Shown in pieces: positions 29,464 through 39,018 of a stretch of DNA of 44,401 nt. A model generated the notes under the pieces. That model was not told where the DNA came from. It did not search any database and saw only the letters and a program-made list of their open reading frames with translations. A program made the position numbers and the translations under genes. Source of the DNA: Acidithiobacillus sulfuriphilus (lineage in GTDB: Bacteria > Pseudomonadota > Gammaproteobacteria > Acidithiobacillales > Acidithiobacillaceae); contig NZ_RIZI01000186.1 of the NCBI RefSeq assembly GCF_003721225.1, positions 1-44,401 on the forward strand. Direction: 5' to 3'. How positions within the stretch are numbered: position 1 is the stretch's first letter; every line of letters starts with the position of its first letter.

Positions 29464-32001
29464 TTACAGGGGCAGATCGGACTGCTCCCCCTCCTCTTCG
29501 TCGCTATCGGCAATGAGCGCCAGACCGGCCAACTGCTCGCCGGCCCCCAGTTGAATGAGCCGCACCCCCTGGGCGTTGCGCCCGGTGCGACGGATGTTGT
29601 CCACATGGGTGCGGATCAGGGTGCCGCGGTCGGAGACCAGCATCACCTCATCACTATGGCGCACGGCCAGGGCACCCACCACCTTGCCGTTACGGTTGCT
29701 GGTCTGGATGGCGATCACGCCCTTGCCACCGCGATGGGTAAGGCGATATTCCGCCATATCCGTCAATTTGCCATAGCCGTTGCCGGTGGCGGCCAGGATC
29801 AGATCCCCTTCCACGACCAGTTGCGCCGAGATCACCCGGTCATCCCCATCCAGGGAGATCCCGCGCACCCCCCGCGCCCCGCGCCCCATGGGCCGCACCT
29901 GCTCCTCCGCAAAGCGCACGGCCATACCATTGCGGGTGAAGAGCATGAAGTCGCGGCTGCCGTCGGACAGGCAGACGCCCACCAGGCGGTCACCCGCATC
30001 GAGATTGATGGCGTTGATGCCCTGGCTACGCGGGCGCGAATACTCCATCAACGGGGTCTTTTTCACGACGCCATGGGCGGTGACCATACAGACATACTGC
30101 CCCTCGGCAAAGTCCCGCACCGGCAGTACCGTGGTGATTCCCTCGCTGGGCGCCAGGGAAAGCAGATTGACGATGGGCTTGCCCTTGGCCCCGCGACCCG
30201 CCTGGGGCAGTTGATAGACCTTCTGCCAGTAGACCTTGCCCAGATCGGAGAAAAACAGGAGCGTGGCATGGGTGGAGGCACAGAACATGCGCTCGACAAA
30301 ATCCTCTTCCCGGGTGGCCGTGGCCTGCTTGCCCTTGCCGCCGCGTTTCTGGGCGTTGAAGACGGTGACCGGCTGGGCCTTGATATAACCGGCATGGGTG
30401 AAGGTCACCACCATTTCCTCTTCGGCGATGAGATCTTCCATGGAGAGATCCGCGCTGTCTTCCACAATCTCCGTCCGCCGCGCATCCCCGTACTGGTCGC
30501 GGATGGCCACCAGTTCTTCGCGAATCACCGTCATCAAGCGGGGATAGGAGGCCAGAATGTCCAGCAGATCACGAATCCGGTTCAGCAGCTCCAGATATTC
30601 ATCGCGGATCTTGTCCTGTTCCAGACCCGTCAGGCGATGCAGGCGCAGATCCAGGATGGCCTGCACCTGCACTTCCGAAAGATGATAGCCATCCGCCTGC
30701 AGGCCCGCCGAAGGCTCGCCCCGTTCGGCCAGCAGGGCCGCCACCAAGCCCGGCTCCCAGGGACGCGCCAGGATCTGCGCCTTGGCCTCGGCGGGATTGA
30801 TGGCCGCGCGGATCAAGGCAATGAGGGTGTCGAGGTTGGCCAAGGCCACCGCCAGCCCCTCCAGGATATGGGCCCGATCCCGTGCCTTTTTCAACTCGAA
30901 AACGCTGCGCCGGGTGACGACTTCCCGGCGATGCTGGAGAAATGCCTGTAGAAGGTCGCGCAAGCCCAGGGTGCGTGGGGCACCGTCGATGAGGGCCACG
31001 ATATTGATATTGAAGACGCTCTGCATGGTGGTGTGCTGAAACAGGTTGTTGATCACCACATCGGCAATGGCGTCGCGCTTGAGTTCGATGGCTATCCGCA
31101 TGCCGGACTTGTCCGATTCGTCGCGCAGATCGCTGATCCCCTCCAGGCGCTTTTCCTTGACCAGTTCGGCGATACGCTCGATGAGCCGGGCCTTGTTGAC
31201 CTGATAGGGCAACTCCGTAACGATGACGCTTTGCCGGCCCGTCTTTTTATCGGTCTCCACTTCGGTGCGGGCGCGCATGACCACCCGTCCGCGACCGGTG
31301 CGATAGGCCTCGGCCATACCGGCCCGCCCGTGGATGAAGCCCGCCGTGGGGAAATCCGGGCCCGGTATCAGGGTGATCAGATCGGCGTCACTGGTCTCCG
31401 GATCATCGATGAGGGCGAGGCAGGCGGCAATGACCTCACCGAGGTTGTGGGGGGGGATATTGGTGGCCATGCCCACGGCAATGCCTGCCGAGCCATTGAC
31501 GAGGAGATTGGGAATCCGGCTGGGGAGGACCAGGGGCTCCATCTCCGACTCATCGTAGTTGGGCCCGAAATCCACCGTTTCCTTGTCAATGTCCGCCAGC
31601 ATTTCGTGGGCGATGCGCGCCATACGCACCTCCGTGTAACGCATGGCGGCGGGGCTGTCCCCATCCACCGAACCGAAGTTGCCCTGGCCGTCGATGAGGG
31701 GATAGCGCATGGAAAAACCCTGGGCCATGCGCACGATGGTGTCGTAGACCGCGGTATCGCCATGGGGGTGGTATTTACCGATGACATCGCCCACCACGCG
31801 CGCCGACTTTTTATAGGATTTGTTCCAGTCGTTGCCCATTTCGTGCATGGCATAGAGCACCCGGCGATGCACCGGCTTCAAGCCATCACGGGCATCGGGC
31901 AGGGCACGGCCCACGATCACGCTCATGGCGTAATCGAGATAAGACTGGCGCATCTCGTTTTCGAGACTAATGGGTATCGTTTCTTTGGCGAAATCTATCA
32001 T
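29464..32001 (-). CDS. gyrA: DNA gyrase subunit A
   Basis: An 845-residue type II topoisomerase subunit. The catalytic tyrosine is Tyr122 in [10 protein letters not shown]. The DNA-gate region reads [17 protein letters not shown], with Thr83 and Asp87 by E. coli numbering; Thr rather than Ser at 83 occurs naturally in some species and can affect quinolone sensitivity. The C-terminal pinwheel contains the GyrA box as QKRGGKG, which distinguishes gyrase from ParC. It is the first gene of the long minus-strand run that continues into serC. mtnA ends 110 bases upstream of it, and that gap should hold its promoter, although no convincing -35/-10 pair was found. Confidence 0.98.
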   Translation of the reverse strand: MIDFAKETIPISLENEMRQSYLDYAMSVIVGRALPDARDGLKPVHRRVLYAMHEMGNDWNKSYKKSARVVGDVIGKYHPHGDTAVYDTIVRMAQGFSMRYPLIDGQGNFGSVDGDSPAAMRYTEVRMARIAHEMLADIDKETVDFGPNYDESEMEPLVLPSRIPNLLVNGSAGIAVGMATNIPPHNLGEVIAACLALIDDPETSDADLITLIPGPDFPTAGFIHGRAGMAEAYRTGRGRVVMRARTEVETDKKTGRQSVIVTELPYQVNKARLIERIAELVKEKRLEGISDLRDESDKSGMRIAIELKRDAIADVVINNLFQHTTMQSVFNINIVALIDGAPRTLGLRDLLQAFLQHRREVVTRRSVFELKKARDRAHILEGLAVALANLDTLIALIRAAINPAEAKAQILARPWEPGLVAALLAERGEPSAGLQADGYHLSEVQVQAILDLRLHRLTGLEQDKIRDEYLELLNRIRDLLDILASYPRLMTVIREELVAIRDQYGDARRTEIVEDSADLSMEDLIAEEEMVVTFTHAGYIKAQPVTVFNAQKRGGKGKQATATREEDFVERMFCASTHATLLFFSDLGKVYWQKVYQLPQAGRGAKGKPIVNLLSLAPSEGITTVLPVRDFAEGQYVCMVTAHGVVKKTPLMEYSRPRSQGINAINLDAGDRLVGVCLSDGSRDFMLFTRNGMAVRFAEEQVRPMGRGARGVRGISLDGDDRVISAQLVVEGDLILAATGNGYGKLTDMAEYRLTHRGGKGVIAIQTSNRNGKVVGALAVRHSDEVMLVSDRGTLIRTHVDNIRRTGRNAQGVRLIQLGAGEQLAGLALIADSDEEEGEQSDLPL

Positions 32002-32111
32002 GCTGAGGCCATCAACTCCTGGCGGTTAAAGCCAACCCAAGACGCGGCCCGCAGACAAGCGCCGACCGCATGACAAAGTGTGAGTATGCCACAAGGGGCG
32101 GCACGCTGCAT

Positions 32112-33149
32112 TCACGCTCCCCGCAACTCCCGCAAACTGGCGGCGAAGGAAGGACGGGCCACCCCCCGCTCGGTAATGATGGCACTGATGAGGGCCGCCG
32201 GGGTGACATCAAAGGCCGGATTGCGCACTTGCACCCCCGCCGGCGCCACCGCCAGGCCGGCGCAATGGGTGACCTCTTCGGGCGGGCGTTCTTCAATCAC
32301 GATACCCGCGCCATGGGCCATGGCAAAGTCCACCGTACTGAGGGGTGCGGCCACGTAAAAGGGGATGCCGTGATAATGTGCCAGCACGGCCAAGGCGTAG
32401 GTGCCGATCTTGTTGGCCGCATCGCCGTTGGCGGCAATGCGGTCGGCGCCGACGATGACCGCCTGAATGAGCCCCTGCTGCATCAGTGCCGCCGCCGCAC
32501 CGTCGACATTCAAGGAAAAGGGGATGCCGTCTTTTTGCAGTTCCCAGGCGGTCAGGCGGGCACCCTGCAACCAGGGACGGGTCTCATCGGCATAGACCCG
32601 CAGGGCCTTGCCCGCCGCCACGGCCGCCCGGATCACGCCCAAGGCCGTGCCGAACCCGCCGGTGGCCAGACTGCCCGTGTTGCAATGGGTCAACACACCG
32701 CCGTCGGGCATGAGGGATGCCCCAAAGGCTCCCATCTGCCGATTGGCGGCGATATCGTCCTCCAGGAGGTCATGGGCGGCCTGCAACAAGGTGGTCGCCA
32801 CATCGGCGCCTGCCCCCATCTGCTCCGCAAGGGTCCATTGCCGATCAACCGCCCAGGCCAGATTGACCGCGGTGGGCCGGGCGGCCTTGATCTGTTCGGC
32901 GCCGCCCCGCAGCCGCTCCCGCCAGTCCGGATAGGGTGCCGCCTCCCGGGCCGCCAAGGCCATGGCGTAGGCCGCCGTCACGCCAATGGCCGGGGCACCG
33001 CGCACCGCCATGTTGCGAATGGCCGCCACCACCTCCCGATAATCCCCCAGGCGCAGGATCAATTCCTCCTGGGGCAGGCGCCGTTGATCCAGCAGGAGCA
33101 ACTGATCGGCTTCCCAACGGATGGCACGCACGCTATCTGCTTTGGACAT
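32112..33149 (-). CDS. mtnA: S-methyl-5-thioribose-1-phosphate isomerase
   Basis: A 345-residue member of the eIF2B-like isomerase family, acting in methionine salvage from methylthioadenosine. The catalytic Cys is in THCNTGSLATGGFGTAL and the catalytic Asp in GADRIAANGD; VRGAPAIGVTAAYG-like sequence near residue 55 and YADETRP are further signatures. GGGAG at good spacing precedes the ATG. mtnA directly upstream of gyrA is also the arrangement in Pseudomonas. No other salvage gene is in the window. It is divergent from rlmI across 113 bases that should contain both promoters. Confidence 0.95.
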   Translation of the reverse strand: MSKADSVRAIRWEADQLLLLDQRRLPQEELILRLGDYREVVAAIRNMAVRGAPAIGVTAAYAMALAAREAAPYPDWRERLRGGAEQIKAARPTAVNLAWAVDRQWTLAEQMGAGADVATTLLQAAHDLLEDDIAANRQMGAFGASLMPDGGVLTHCNTGSLATGGFGTALGVIRAAVAAGKALRVYADETRPWLQGARLTAWELQKDGIPFSLNVDGAAAALMQQGLIQAVIVGADRIAANGDAANKIGTYALAVLAHYHGIPFYVAAPLSTVDFAMAHGAGIVIEERPPEEVTHCAGLAVAPAGVQVRNPAFDVTPAALISAIITERGVARPSFAASLRELRGA

Positions 33150-33262
33150 GACGACTCCCGACGCGAAAAACCTGGCAAATATACCCCCGTCGACGGTCGC
33201 CGGTCTATCCCGGCGGACCCGCGGCGGTATCCAAGGCTACTGCCGACGGCTATGATAGGCCC

Positions 33263-34495
33263 ATGAACCCGAACCTACCCTACCCCGCACTGCGCCTACG
33301 CCCCAAAGAAGACCGCCGCCTCCGCGCCGGCCACCCGTGGATCTATAGCAATGAGGTGGACACCCGCGCGACGCCATTGACGGCCATCGCCCCCGGCAGC
33401 GTTTGCCGGGTGGAAGACGCAGGGGGCGCCGCCCTGGGCCTGGCCCATGTCAATCCTCACACCCTGCTCTGTGGCCGGATGCTGAGCCGCGACGCCGACG
33501 AGCGCGTCGACACGGCCTTCTACCGCCGCCGCCTGGAACAGGCCCTCACCCTGCGCCGAAGCCTCTTTGCCCGGCCCTTTTACCGATTGGTGCATGGCGA
33601 AGGAGATCTTTTGCCGGGCCTGGTCATCGATCGTTATGACGATTATCTCGTCATCCAGCCCGGCAGCCTGGGCATGGAGCAGGATCTCGCCCTGCTTCAA
33701 GAGGCCCTGCTCACCGTCCTGCACCCGACCGGCATCCTGATCAAGGGAAGCGGCCCGGCCCGTAGCCTGGAAGGGCTTGCGGAGCGCGTGGAAGTGCTGC
33801 ACGGCCATATTCCGGAGATCCTGGAGGTGGAGGAAAACGACTGCCGCTTCCACTTCTCGCCGCGAACGGGCCAAAAGACCGGGTGGTTTTATGACCATCG
33901 CGCCAATCGCGCCCGTCTGCGGCCCTTGGCCCGGGGACGACGGGTACTCGACCTGTTCTCCTATCTCGGCGCCTTCGCCATTCCGCTGGCCCAAGCCGGG
34001 GCGACGGCCGTGACGGCCGTGGACGCCTCGGCCAGCGCCCTCGCCCTGCTCCAGGACAATGCCGCCCTGAATCAAATCGGCACGCCCATCCGAACCGTGC
34101 AGGGGGATGCCTTCGACATCATCCGCAGCCTGCGGGACCACGGTGAAAGTTTTGATCTCATCATCCTGGACCCGCCGGCCTTCATCAAATCACGCAAGGA
34201 TCTGCACGAAGGCAGCATCGCCTACCGCCGCATCAATGACCTGGCCATGCGCCTGCTCAGCCCCGGCGGCCTCCTCTTCACGGCCTCCTGTTCCCACCAT
34301 CTCAGCCGCGAGATGCTGCTCCAGCAGATCGCTTTCGGCGCCCAGCGCGGCGACTTCCAGATCCTCGGGGAAGGCGGCCAGGACATGGACCACCCCATCC
34401 ACCCCGCCGTGCCGGAAAGCGCCTATCTCAAAGGCTTTCTGCTGCGGCGTAGCAGTCCGGGGGAAACGGGCGATTCACCCGATTCCACAGATTAG
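33263..34495 (+). CDS. rlmI: RlmI-like class I SAM-dependent rRNA methyltransferase
   Basis: A 410-residue protein with an N-terminal PUA-like RNA-binding domain (about 8-80; GHPWIYSNEV) and a C-terminal Rossmann methyltransferase domain. RVLDLFSYLGAFAIPLAQAGA is the SAM-binding loop, VTAVDASASAL follows, and IILDPPAFIKSRKD is the catalytic motif shared by RlmI/RlmKL-type enzymes. E. coli RlmI makes m5C1962 in 23S rRNA; the exact target here is inferred from similarity. FHFSPRTGQKTGWFYDHRANR is the conserved EEHD-like family stretch. A long 163-base gap separates it from the next plus-strand gene. Confidence 0.85.
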   Translation: MNPNLPYPALRLRPKEDRRLRAGHPWIYSNEVDTRATPLTAIAPGSVCRVEDAGGAALGLAHVNPHTLLCGRMLSRDADERVDTAFYRRRLEQALTLRRSLFARPFYRLVHGEGDLLPGLVIDRYDDYLVIQPGSLGMEQDLALLQEALLTVLHPTGILIKGSGPARSLEGLAERVEVLHGHIPEILEVEENDCRFHFSPRTGQKTGWFYDHRANRARLRPLARGRRVLDLFSYLGAFAIPLAQAGATAVTAVDASASALALLQDNAALNQIGTPIRTVQGDAFDIIRSLRDHGESFDLIILDPPAFIKSRKDLHEGSIAYRRINDLAMRLLSPGGLLFTASCSHHLSREMLLQQIAFGAQRGDFQILGEGGQDMDHPIHPAVPESAYLKGFLLRRSSPGETGDSPDSTD

Positions 34496-34620
34496 CTTTT
34501 CGCCGCCGGAGGGATGAGCCGCAGACCGGCCGCCAAAGGGTGCAGGGGCAAAAAACGAAGTCCTATGGCCGTGACTCCCGGGATCAACCCCCTTGGAGCC
34601 AACCAACGCGGGTTGCCATC

Positions 34621-34649
34621 TTGACAAGATACCGCTTGGTCGGTATCTT
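34621..34649 (+). promoter_or_regulatory. Promoter of the TetR gene with overlapping perfect operator
   Basis: TTGACA (34621-34626), a 17-base spacer and TATCTT (34644-34649) form a good promoter. Superimposed is a perfect inverted repeat of 9-base arms, AAGATACCG and CGGTATCTT, around CTTGGT (34626-34649). It covers the spacer and -10, so bound regulator would block polymerase. The core ATACCGCTTGGTCGGTAT is a typical TetR-family operator. A transcript would start near 34656, only about 3 bases before the ATG. Confidence 0.85.
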
Positions 34650-34658
34650 TATACTATC

Positions 34659-35276
34659 ATGATACCCGAATCCGTGAAAAAGACACGCAATCCCGAGCAA
34701 ACTCGGGCCGACCTCCTGGCCGCCGCCTATGGCGAGGTCCTGGAGTGCGGTTTCCAGGCGGCCAGCCTGGAGCGCATCCTTGCCAAGACTTCCGTGAGCA
34801 AAGGAGCCCTCTACCATCACTTCGGCACCAAGCATGAACTGGGCCTGGCGGTGGTAGAGGAAGTCGTCGGGCCGCAACTTGCCGAGCGCTGGTTTGAACC
34901 CCTGCGCCGCGATGGCGATCCCATTGCCGCCCTGACAGGGATCCTCGAAGAAAAAATCCAGTCCGCCTCCGAAGCCATCATCCGTTTCGGCTGCCCTCTC
35001 AACAACCTCATTCAGGAAATGAGCCCCTTGGACGAGCGCTTCCGCAGCGGCCTCCAAAACATCCTCGACGCCTGGATCAAGGCCATGGCCGATGCCCTGG
35101 CGGCAGGGCAAGAGGCGGGCAAGGTGCGCGGCGACATTCCCCCTCAGGAAGCGGCCCTTTTCATCGTGGCGGCCATCGAAGGCTGCGTGGGCTTGGGTAA
35201 AAACGCCCAGTCCGTAGATGCCTATCAGCGCTGCCTGCGGCAATTGCAACTCTATGTGCAGTCCCTGGCTGCCTGA
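34659..35276 (+). CDS. TetR-family transcriptional regulator
   Basis: A 205-residue repressor. The N-terminal helix-turn-helix (about 12-58) includes TRADLLAAAYGEVLE, ILAKTSVSKGALYHHFGTK and is classical TetR. The C-terminal ligand domain contains GCPLNNLIQEMSP, so Cys112 lies in the expected sensing core; Cys30 is the other early cysteine. TetR relatives that control flavin enzymes (NemR) sense electrophiles through a cysteine, so Cys112 is a candidate sensor by inference. The start ATG lies just after the promoter and operator with no Shine-Dalgarno sequence, suggesting a leaderless message. Downstream genes encode a dienelactone hydrolase and an Old Yellow Enzyme. Confidence 0.93.
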   Translation: MIPESVKKTRNPEQTRADLLAAAYGEVLECGFQAASLERILAKTSVSKGALYHHFGTKHELGLAVVEEVVGPQLAERWFEPLRRDGDPIAALTGILEEKIQSASEAIIRFGCPLNNLIQEMSPLDERFRSGLQNILDAWIKAMADALAAGQEAGKVRGDIPPQEAALFIVAAIEGCVGLGKNAQSVDAYQRCLRQLQLYVQSLAA

Positions 35277-35326
35277 TTGCAGCCTTGCCCCTAGCGCCCA
35301 ATTCATGGCCGGGGGTTCATTTTGAT

Positions 35327-35339
35327 GACCTTCAAGGTC
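35327..35339. promoter_or_regulatory. Palindrome GACCTTCAAGGTC before the dienelactone hydrolase gene
   Basis: A perfect 13-base dyad lies in the 107-base gap between the TetR gene and the hydrolase gene. TTGATG overlaps its left edge, but no good -10 follows. MerR-type regulators bind comparable ACCTT/AAGGT dyads. It differs from the TetR operator, so a separate regulator or chance is possible. Confidence 0.3.
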
Positions 35340-35383
35340 GCCCTCTAGCCCGTTGAACAAGCACCCTTTCCAGGAGAGCAAAA

Positions 35384-36112
35384 ATGAGCGAGATCCACTC
35401 ACAATGGCTGAACCTGCACGCTGACTTGCGCGCCTGGTACGCCCGGCCGGCGGCCGCCGGCCCCCATCCCGCCGTCATCGTCTTCATCGAGGCCTTCGGC
35501 GTCAATCTCCACTTTCAGGAAGTGGCCGAGCGTCTGGCGCGGGCGGGGTACTGCGCCATCGTTCCCGATATCTACCATGGCAAGATCTATGAATACACCG
35601 ATTTCCAAGCCGCCATCGCCCACCTGAAATCCCTGGATGACCAGCAGGTCATGGTCGAGGCGGCCCTCGCCCTGGATGCCCTGGGCGAGCGCGCGGAAGT
35701 CCGGAAAGATGCCATAGGCGCCTTGGGCTTTTGCATGGGCGGGCGCTATGCCTTCATGGCCAACGCCATCCATGCCCGGAGGCTCTCCGCCACGGCGGCC
35801 TTCTATGGCGGCGGGATTGCGCCGGAAAAAGATGCGGTGGGGCGTGAACCCCTGCTGCATCTGGCTCCGCAGATGCAGGCCCCGCTATTGCTCCTCTATG
35901 GCGCCAAGGACAACTCCATCCAGCCCGATGAGCACGGCCGCATCGCCAGCGCCCTGAGCGCCGCCGACAAGCGTTATACCCTGACGGTATTCCCCGCTGC
36001 CGGCCATGGCTTCTTCAGCGACCGGCGTGACAGCTATCACGAACTCGCGGCCAAGGAGGGCTGGCGCCTGACCCTGGATCACCTTGCCCAATATCTGGAT
36101 GGGCAGGCATGA
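35384..36112 (+). CDS. Dienelactone hydrolase family protein
   Basis: A 242-residue alpha/beta hydrolase. The catalytic triad is Cys117 in GFCMGGRYAF, Asp176 in YGAKDNSI and His208 in AGHGFF, the Cys-His-Asp arrangement of dienelactone hydrolases. Glu36 in VFIEAFGVN matches the residue that activates the nucleophile. AGGAGA is well placed before the ATG. Substrates in this family include dienelactone and other reactive lactones or esters; the true substrate is unknown. Its stop overlaps the Old Yellow Enzyme start by 4 bases, so the two are made together, probably for detoxifying unsaturated electrophiles under TetR control. Confidence 0.92.
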   Translation: MSEIHSQWLNLHADLRAWYARPAAAGPHPAVIVFIEAFGVNLHFQEVAERLARAGYCAIVPDIYHGKIYEYTDFQAAIAHLKSLDDQQVMVEAALALDALGERAEVRKDAIGALGFCMGGRYAFMANAIHARRLSATAAFYGGGIAPEKDAVGREPLLHLAPQMQAPLLLLYGAKDNSIQPDEHGRIASALSAADKRYTLTVFPAAGHGFFSDRRDSYHELAAKEGWRLTLDHLAQYLDGQA

Positions 36113-37191
36113 GCCCTGCGAGCCATCTGTTCAGCCCCTGGCAGCAGCGCAGCCTGCGCATCCGCAATCGCATCTGCGCCTCTCCCATGTGTCAGTATTC
36201 CACCCCCGACGGGGTGGCCCGCGACTGGCACATGGTCCATCTGGGCAGCCGCGCCGTGGGCGGCGCCGGACTGGTCATGGTCGAGGCCAGCGGGATCAGC
36301 CCCGAAGGGCGCATTTCGCCCCAAGACCTGGGCATCTGGAACGACAGCCAGGCCGAGGCCCTGCGCCCCATCGCAGCCTTTATGCGTGGGCAGGGCACCA
36401 CTCCCGCCATTCAGATCGCCCATGCCGGGCGCAAGGCGTCCACCGCGGCGCCTTTTCACGGCGGCCGACCCATTGCGCCCAAGGACGGCGGCTGGCAACC
36501 CGTCGCCCCCAGCGCCATCGCCTTCAGCGCCGAACACACGCTACCTAGGGCCATGGAAGCGGCGGATTTCCAGCAAATCCTGGAGGACTTCCAGGCCGCG
36601 GCCCGGCGCGCCCTGGCAGCCGGTTTCCAGGTCCTGGAGATCCACATGGCCCATGGCTACCTCCTGCATAGCTTCCTCTCCCCCATCAGCAACCAGCGCG
36701 AAGATCGCTATGGCGGTAGCCTGGAGAACCGCATGCGCTTTCCCCTGGAGGTGGCCGCGGCCCTACGCACCATCTGGCCCGATGATCTGCCCTTATGGGT
36801 ACGGATTTCCGCCAGCGACTGGGTGGAAGGTGGTTGGGACATCGAGCAATCCATTACCCTGAGCACCGCCCTGAAAAAACTGGGTGTGGATGCCATTGAC
36901 TGCTCCAGCGGCGGCATGACCCCCGATGCCAGGATTCCTGCGGCACCCGGTTTTCAGACCGCTTTTGCCGCCGCCATCCGCCATACCGTGGGCATCCCCA
37001 CCGTGGCCGTCGGTCTCATCACCGCAGCCGCCCAGGCCGAGCATATCCTGGTCACGGAACAGGCCGATGCCGTCAGCCTTGCCCGCGAGATGCTGCGCGA
37101 CCCCTACTGGCCCTTGCATGCCGCTCTGGCTCTGGGCGATGATCTGGCCTGGCCGCAGCAATATGATCGGGCCAAACCGCATCACCGTTAG
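36109..37191 (+). CDS. Old Yellow Enzyme (NADH:flavin oxidoreductase, YqjM/XenA type)
   Basis: A 360-residue FMN-dependent TIM barrel reducing activated C=C bonds such as enones and quinones. MCQYS (27-31) with Cys28 is the signature of the YqjM/XenA subclass, where the Cys tunes the flavin. QIAHAGRKAS and IHMAHGYLLHSFLSPISNQREDRYGGSLENR-type sequence mark the FMN and substrate sites. The start ATG overlaps the hydrolase stop. Linkage of an Old Yellow Enzyme with a TetR regulator parallels nemR-nemA of E. coli, pointing to electrophile defence. The EamA gene follows 34 bases downstream. Confidence 0.95.
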   Translation: MSPASHLFSPWQQRSLRIRNRICASPMCQYSTPDGVARDWHMVHLGSRAVGGAGLVMVEASGISPEGRISPQDLGIWNDSQAEALRPIAAFMRGQGTTPAIQIAHAGRKASTAAPFHGGRPIAPKDGGWQPVAPSAIAFSAEHTLPRAMEAADFQQILEDFQAAARRALAAGFQVLEIHMAHGYLLHSFLSPISNQREDRYGGSLENRMRFPLEVAAALRTIWPDDLPLWVRISASDWVEGGWDIEQSITLSTALKKLGVDAIDCSSGGMTPDARIPAAPGFQTAFAAAIRHTVGIPTVAVGLITAAAQAEHILVTEQADAVSLAREMLRDPYWPLHAALALGDDLAWPQQYDRAKPHHR

Positions 37192-37225
37192 CAGTTTCCG
37201 TCCTCCAGCGCAGGAATCGCGCAGC

Positions 37226-38128
37226 ATGTCCAAGACCCCGACCCTGCCCATGGCCGCCCTCGCTTTGCTCTCCCTGATCTGGGGATATAATTGGGTCGTC
37301 ATGAAGGTCGCCCTGGTCGACTGCCCGCCGCTACTCTTCGCGGCGCTGCGGGTGCTGGTCGGGGTGGCCGTGCTCTTTCCTTTGCTGATCCTGCTCAAAC
37401 GCCCCCTGGCCATGCCGCCTTGGCGCTTTATCCTGCCCCTCGGCTTGCTGCAAACCACCGGATTTGTGGGTTTCACCCTCTGGGCCCTGGAATATGGCGG
37501 GGCGGGCAAGACCGCCATCCTCGTCTACATGATGCCCATCTGGCTGATTCTTTTTGCCTGGCCCGTGTTGAATGAACGGGTGCATGGACTGCAATGGCCC
37601 GCCTTGGCCTTGGCCTTGCTCGGCCTGCTCTGCATCTTGGAACCCTGGCACTATCATGGCCAACTGCTGGGGTCGCTGCTGGCCTTGCTGGCCGGCATGT
37701 CCTGGGCCGCTTCGGCCCTCTGGCAAAAGCGCCACGCGCCGCACCGCTTGGATTTGCTCAATGTCACCACCTGGCAAATGGCCTTTGGCGGCCTGGCCTT
37801 GACCGTCCTGGCGCTGCTCATGGACCCCTTGACGATTCATTGGACCCCGACCTTCGTCGGCGCCCTGATCTATAACGCCGTCCCCGGCAACGCCTTGGCC
37901 TGGCTCCTCTGGACCTACGCGCTGCACAAGCTGCCCTCGGGCATCGCCGGCATGGGCACCCTGGCCGCCCCCCTCATCGGCGTACTCGCGGCCTGGGCGC
38001 AACTGGGGGAGCGGCCGGGCGACTGGGAGGGCATTGGCATGGCCGCCATTTTTTTCGCCCTGGCCCTGGTGAGCTGGCAGCACCTGCGGCCCAGGGAGGA
38101 TTTACCCTTACCCGCCGCACAGGAATAG
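37226..38128 (+). CDS. EamA/DMT-family transporter
   Basis: A 300-residue membrane protein with ten predicted helices in two EamA repeats. SLIWGYNWVVMKVAL opens the first half, and LLGSLLALLAGMSWAASALWQK the second. LGERPGDWEGIGMAAI near the end is typical of the RhaT/EamA group. The substrate is unknown; relatives export metabolites, amino acids or toxic compounds. The frame is open well upstream, but the ATG at 37226 with AGGAA before it gives the family N-terminus. It lies 34 bases after the Old Yellow Enzyme gene and may export a product of the same stress response. Confidence 0.9.
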   Translation: MSKTPTLPMAALALLSLIWGYNWVVMKVALVDCPPLLFAALRVLVGVAVLFPLLILLKRPLAMPPWRFILPLGLLQTTGFVGFTLWALEYGGAGKTAILVYMMPIWLILFAWPVLNERVHGLQWPALALALLGLLCILEPWHYHGQLLGSLLALLAGMSWAASALWQKRHAPHRLDLLNVTTWQMAFGGLALTVLALLMDPLTIHWTPTFVGALIYNAVPGNALAWLLWTYALHKLPSGIAGMGTLAAPLIGVLAAWAQLGERPGDWEGIGMAAIFFALALVSWQHLRPREDLPLPAAQE

Positions 38129-38151
38129 GGGCGGCCGCCGGGCAGGGGCCG

Positions 38152-38796
38152 TCAGTGACCCGATGAGCCCAAGGCAGGGCTTGCCGTGGGGGAGGTATCC
38201 AGCAGACGTTGCAACTGCGCCGCATTGATTCGCCGCAAGGGCTTGCCATCCACTGGGGAGGCAGGACTGCGCCGGTCTTCATCCAGACCAAAAATCACCA
38301 CCCGCAACTCGCAGCCCCCATAATGCAGGCGCAAAACCGGATACTCCCGCGGCGTCTGCTCGCCAAAATGCAGCATTTGCCGGCCTTCTTCATAGCTCGC
38401 TCCCTGATCCAGGAGGAAAAACAGCACGCTTTCGGGGGTATCGGCAAAAACATGGAGGACAATGGCGGAATGGCCGGTAGCCGTTCCTTCCAGGACCGGT
38501 CCGCTCAAACGCGGAGCAAAGTCCGCCAGCCAGTGCATGGCCGCCAGAGCGGTCCGCCGCAGGTGTTGCAGTTCGGCGCTATGGGCATCCCCATGGAAGA
38601 GCGCCAGACGCGACTGCAGCTCGGCATGAATCTCGGCGTTGCTCGGCCAGAGCTGCTGCGCATCCCCCGCGATGCCCAGGCGCCGCGCCGCCTTCTCCTT
38701 CGCTGCCCGAAAATCCGCCACCCCCTCTTCGGCCATGATCCGGGCCGATTCCACGACCAAAAGACGGCGCAAACGGGGCTGTTGTGACTTGACCAT
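38152..38796 (-). CDS. Conserved hypothetical protein
   Basis: A 214-residue soluble protein that I recognise only as a conserved proteobacterial family, without known function. The N-terminal half is helical with a run VVESARIMAEEGVADFRAAKEKAARRLG-type sequence. A central GPVLEGTATGHSAIVLHVFADTPESV looks like a nucleotidyltransferase-type beta sheet, and the C-terminus has SPVDGKPLRRINAAQLQRLL. The ATG at 38796 is preferred because GAGG sits six bases upstream; an ATG at 38814 is also in frame. It is convergent with the EamA gene and its start faces the tRNA-Leu gene. No signal peptide or membrane segment is visible. Confidence 0.85.
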   Translation of the reverse strand: MVKSQQPRLRRLLVVESARIMAEEGVADFRAAKEKAARRLGIAGDAQQLWPSNAEIHAELQSRLALFHGDAHSAELQHLRRTALAAMHWLADFAPRLSGPVLEGTATGHSAIVLHVFADTPESVLFFLLDQGASYEEGRQMLHFGEQTPREYPVLRLHYGGCELRVVIFGLDEDRRSPASPVDGKPLRRINAAQLQRLLDTSPTASPALGSSGH

Positions 38797-38861
38797 GGCA
38801 AACCTCATACCCATAAAGGTGATTGTCCGTTAGATCCATAAACCTTTAGAATAAGGCATAG

Positions 38862-38946
38862 GCGAGAGTGGCGGAATTGGTAGACGCACTGGATTTAGGT
38901 TCCAGCGGTTTCGGCCGTGGGGGTTCGAGTCCCCCCTTTCGCACCA
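38862..38946 (+). tRNA. tRNA-Leu (anticodon TAG)
   Basis: An 85-base class II tRNA. The acceptor stem GCGAGAG pairs with CTTTCGC, with one G-T pair. The anticodon stem CTGGA/TCCAG encloses TTTAGGT with anticodon TAG, and the long variable arm CGGTTTCGGCCG and encoded CCA are clear. tRNA-Leu 3' ends are common integration sites, relevant to the gene debris directly downstream. Confidence 0.97.
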
Positions 38947-39018
38947 AACACTCACAAAATATCCCATGGCTCCCGGTGCTTTTTCGTGGCGATAGCTTAG
39001 GAAAATATGGAGCAACCC

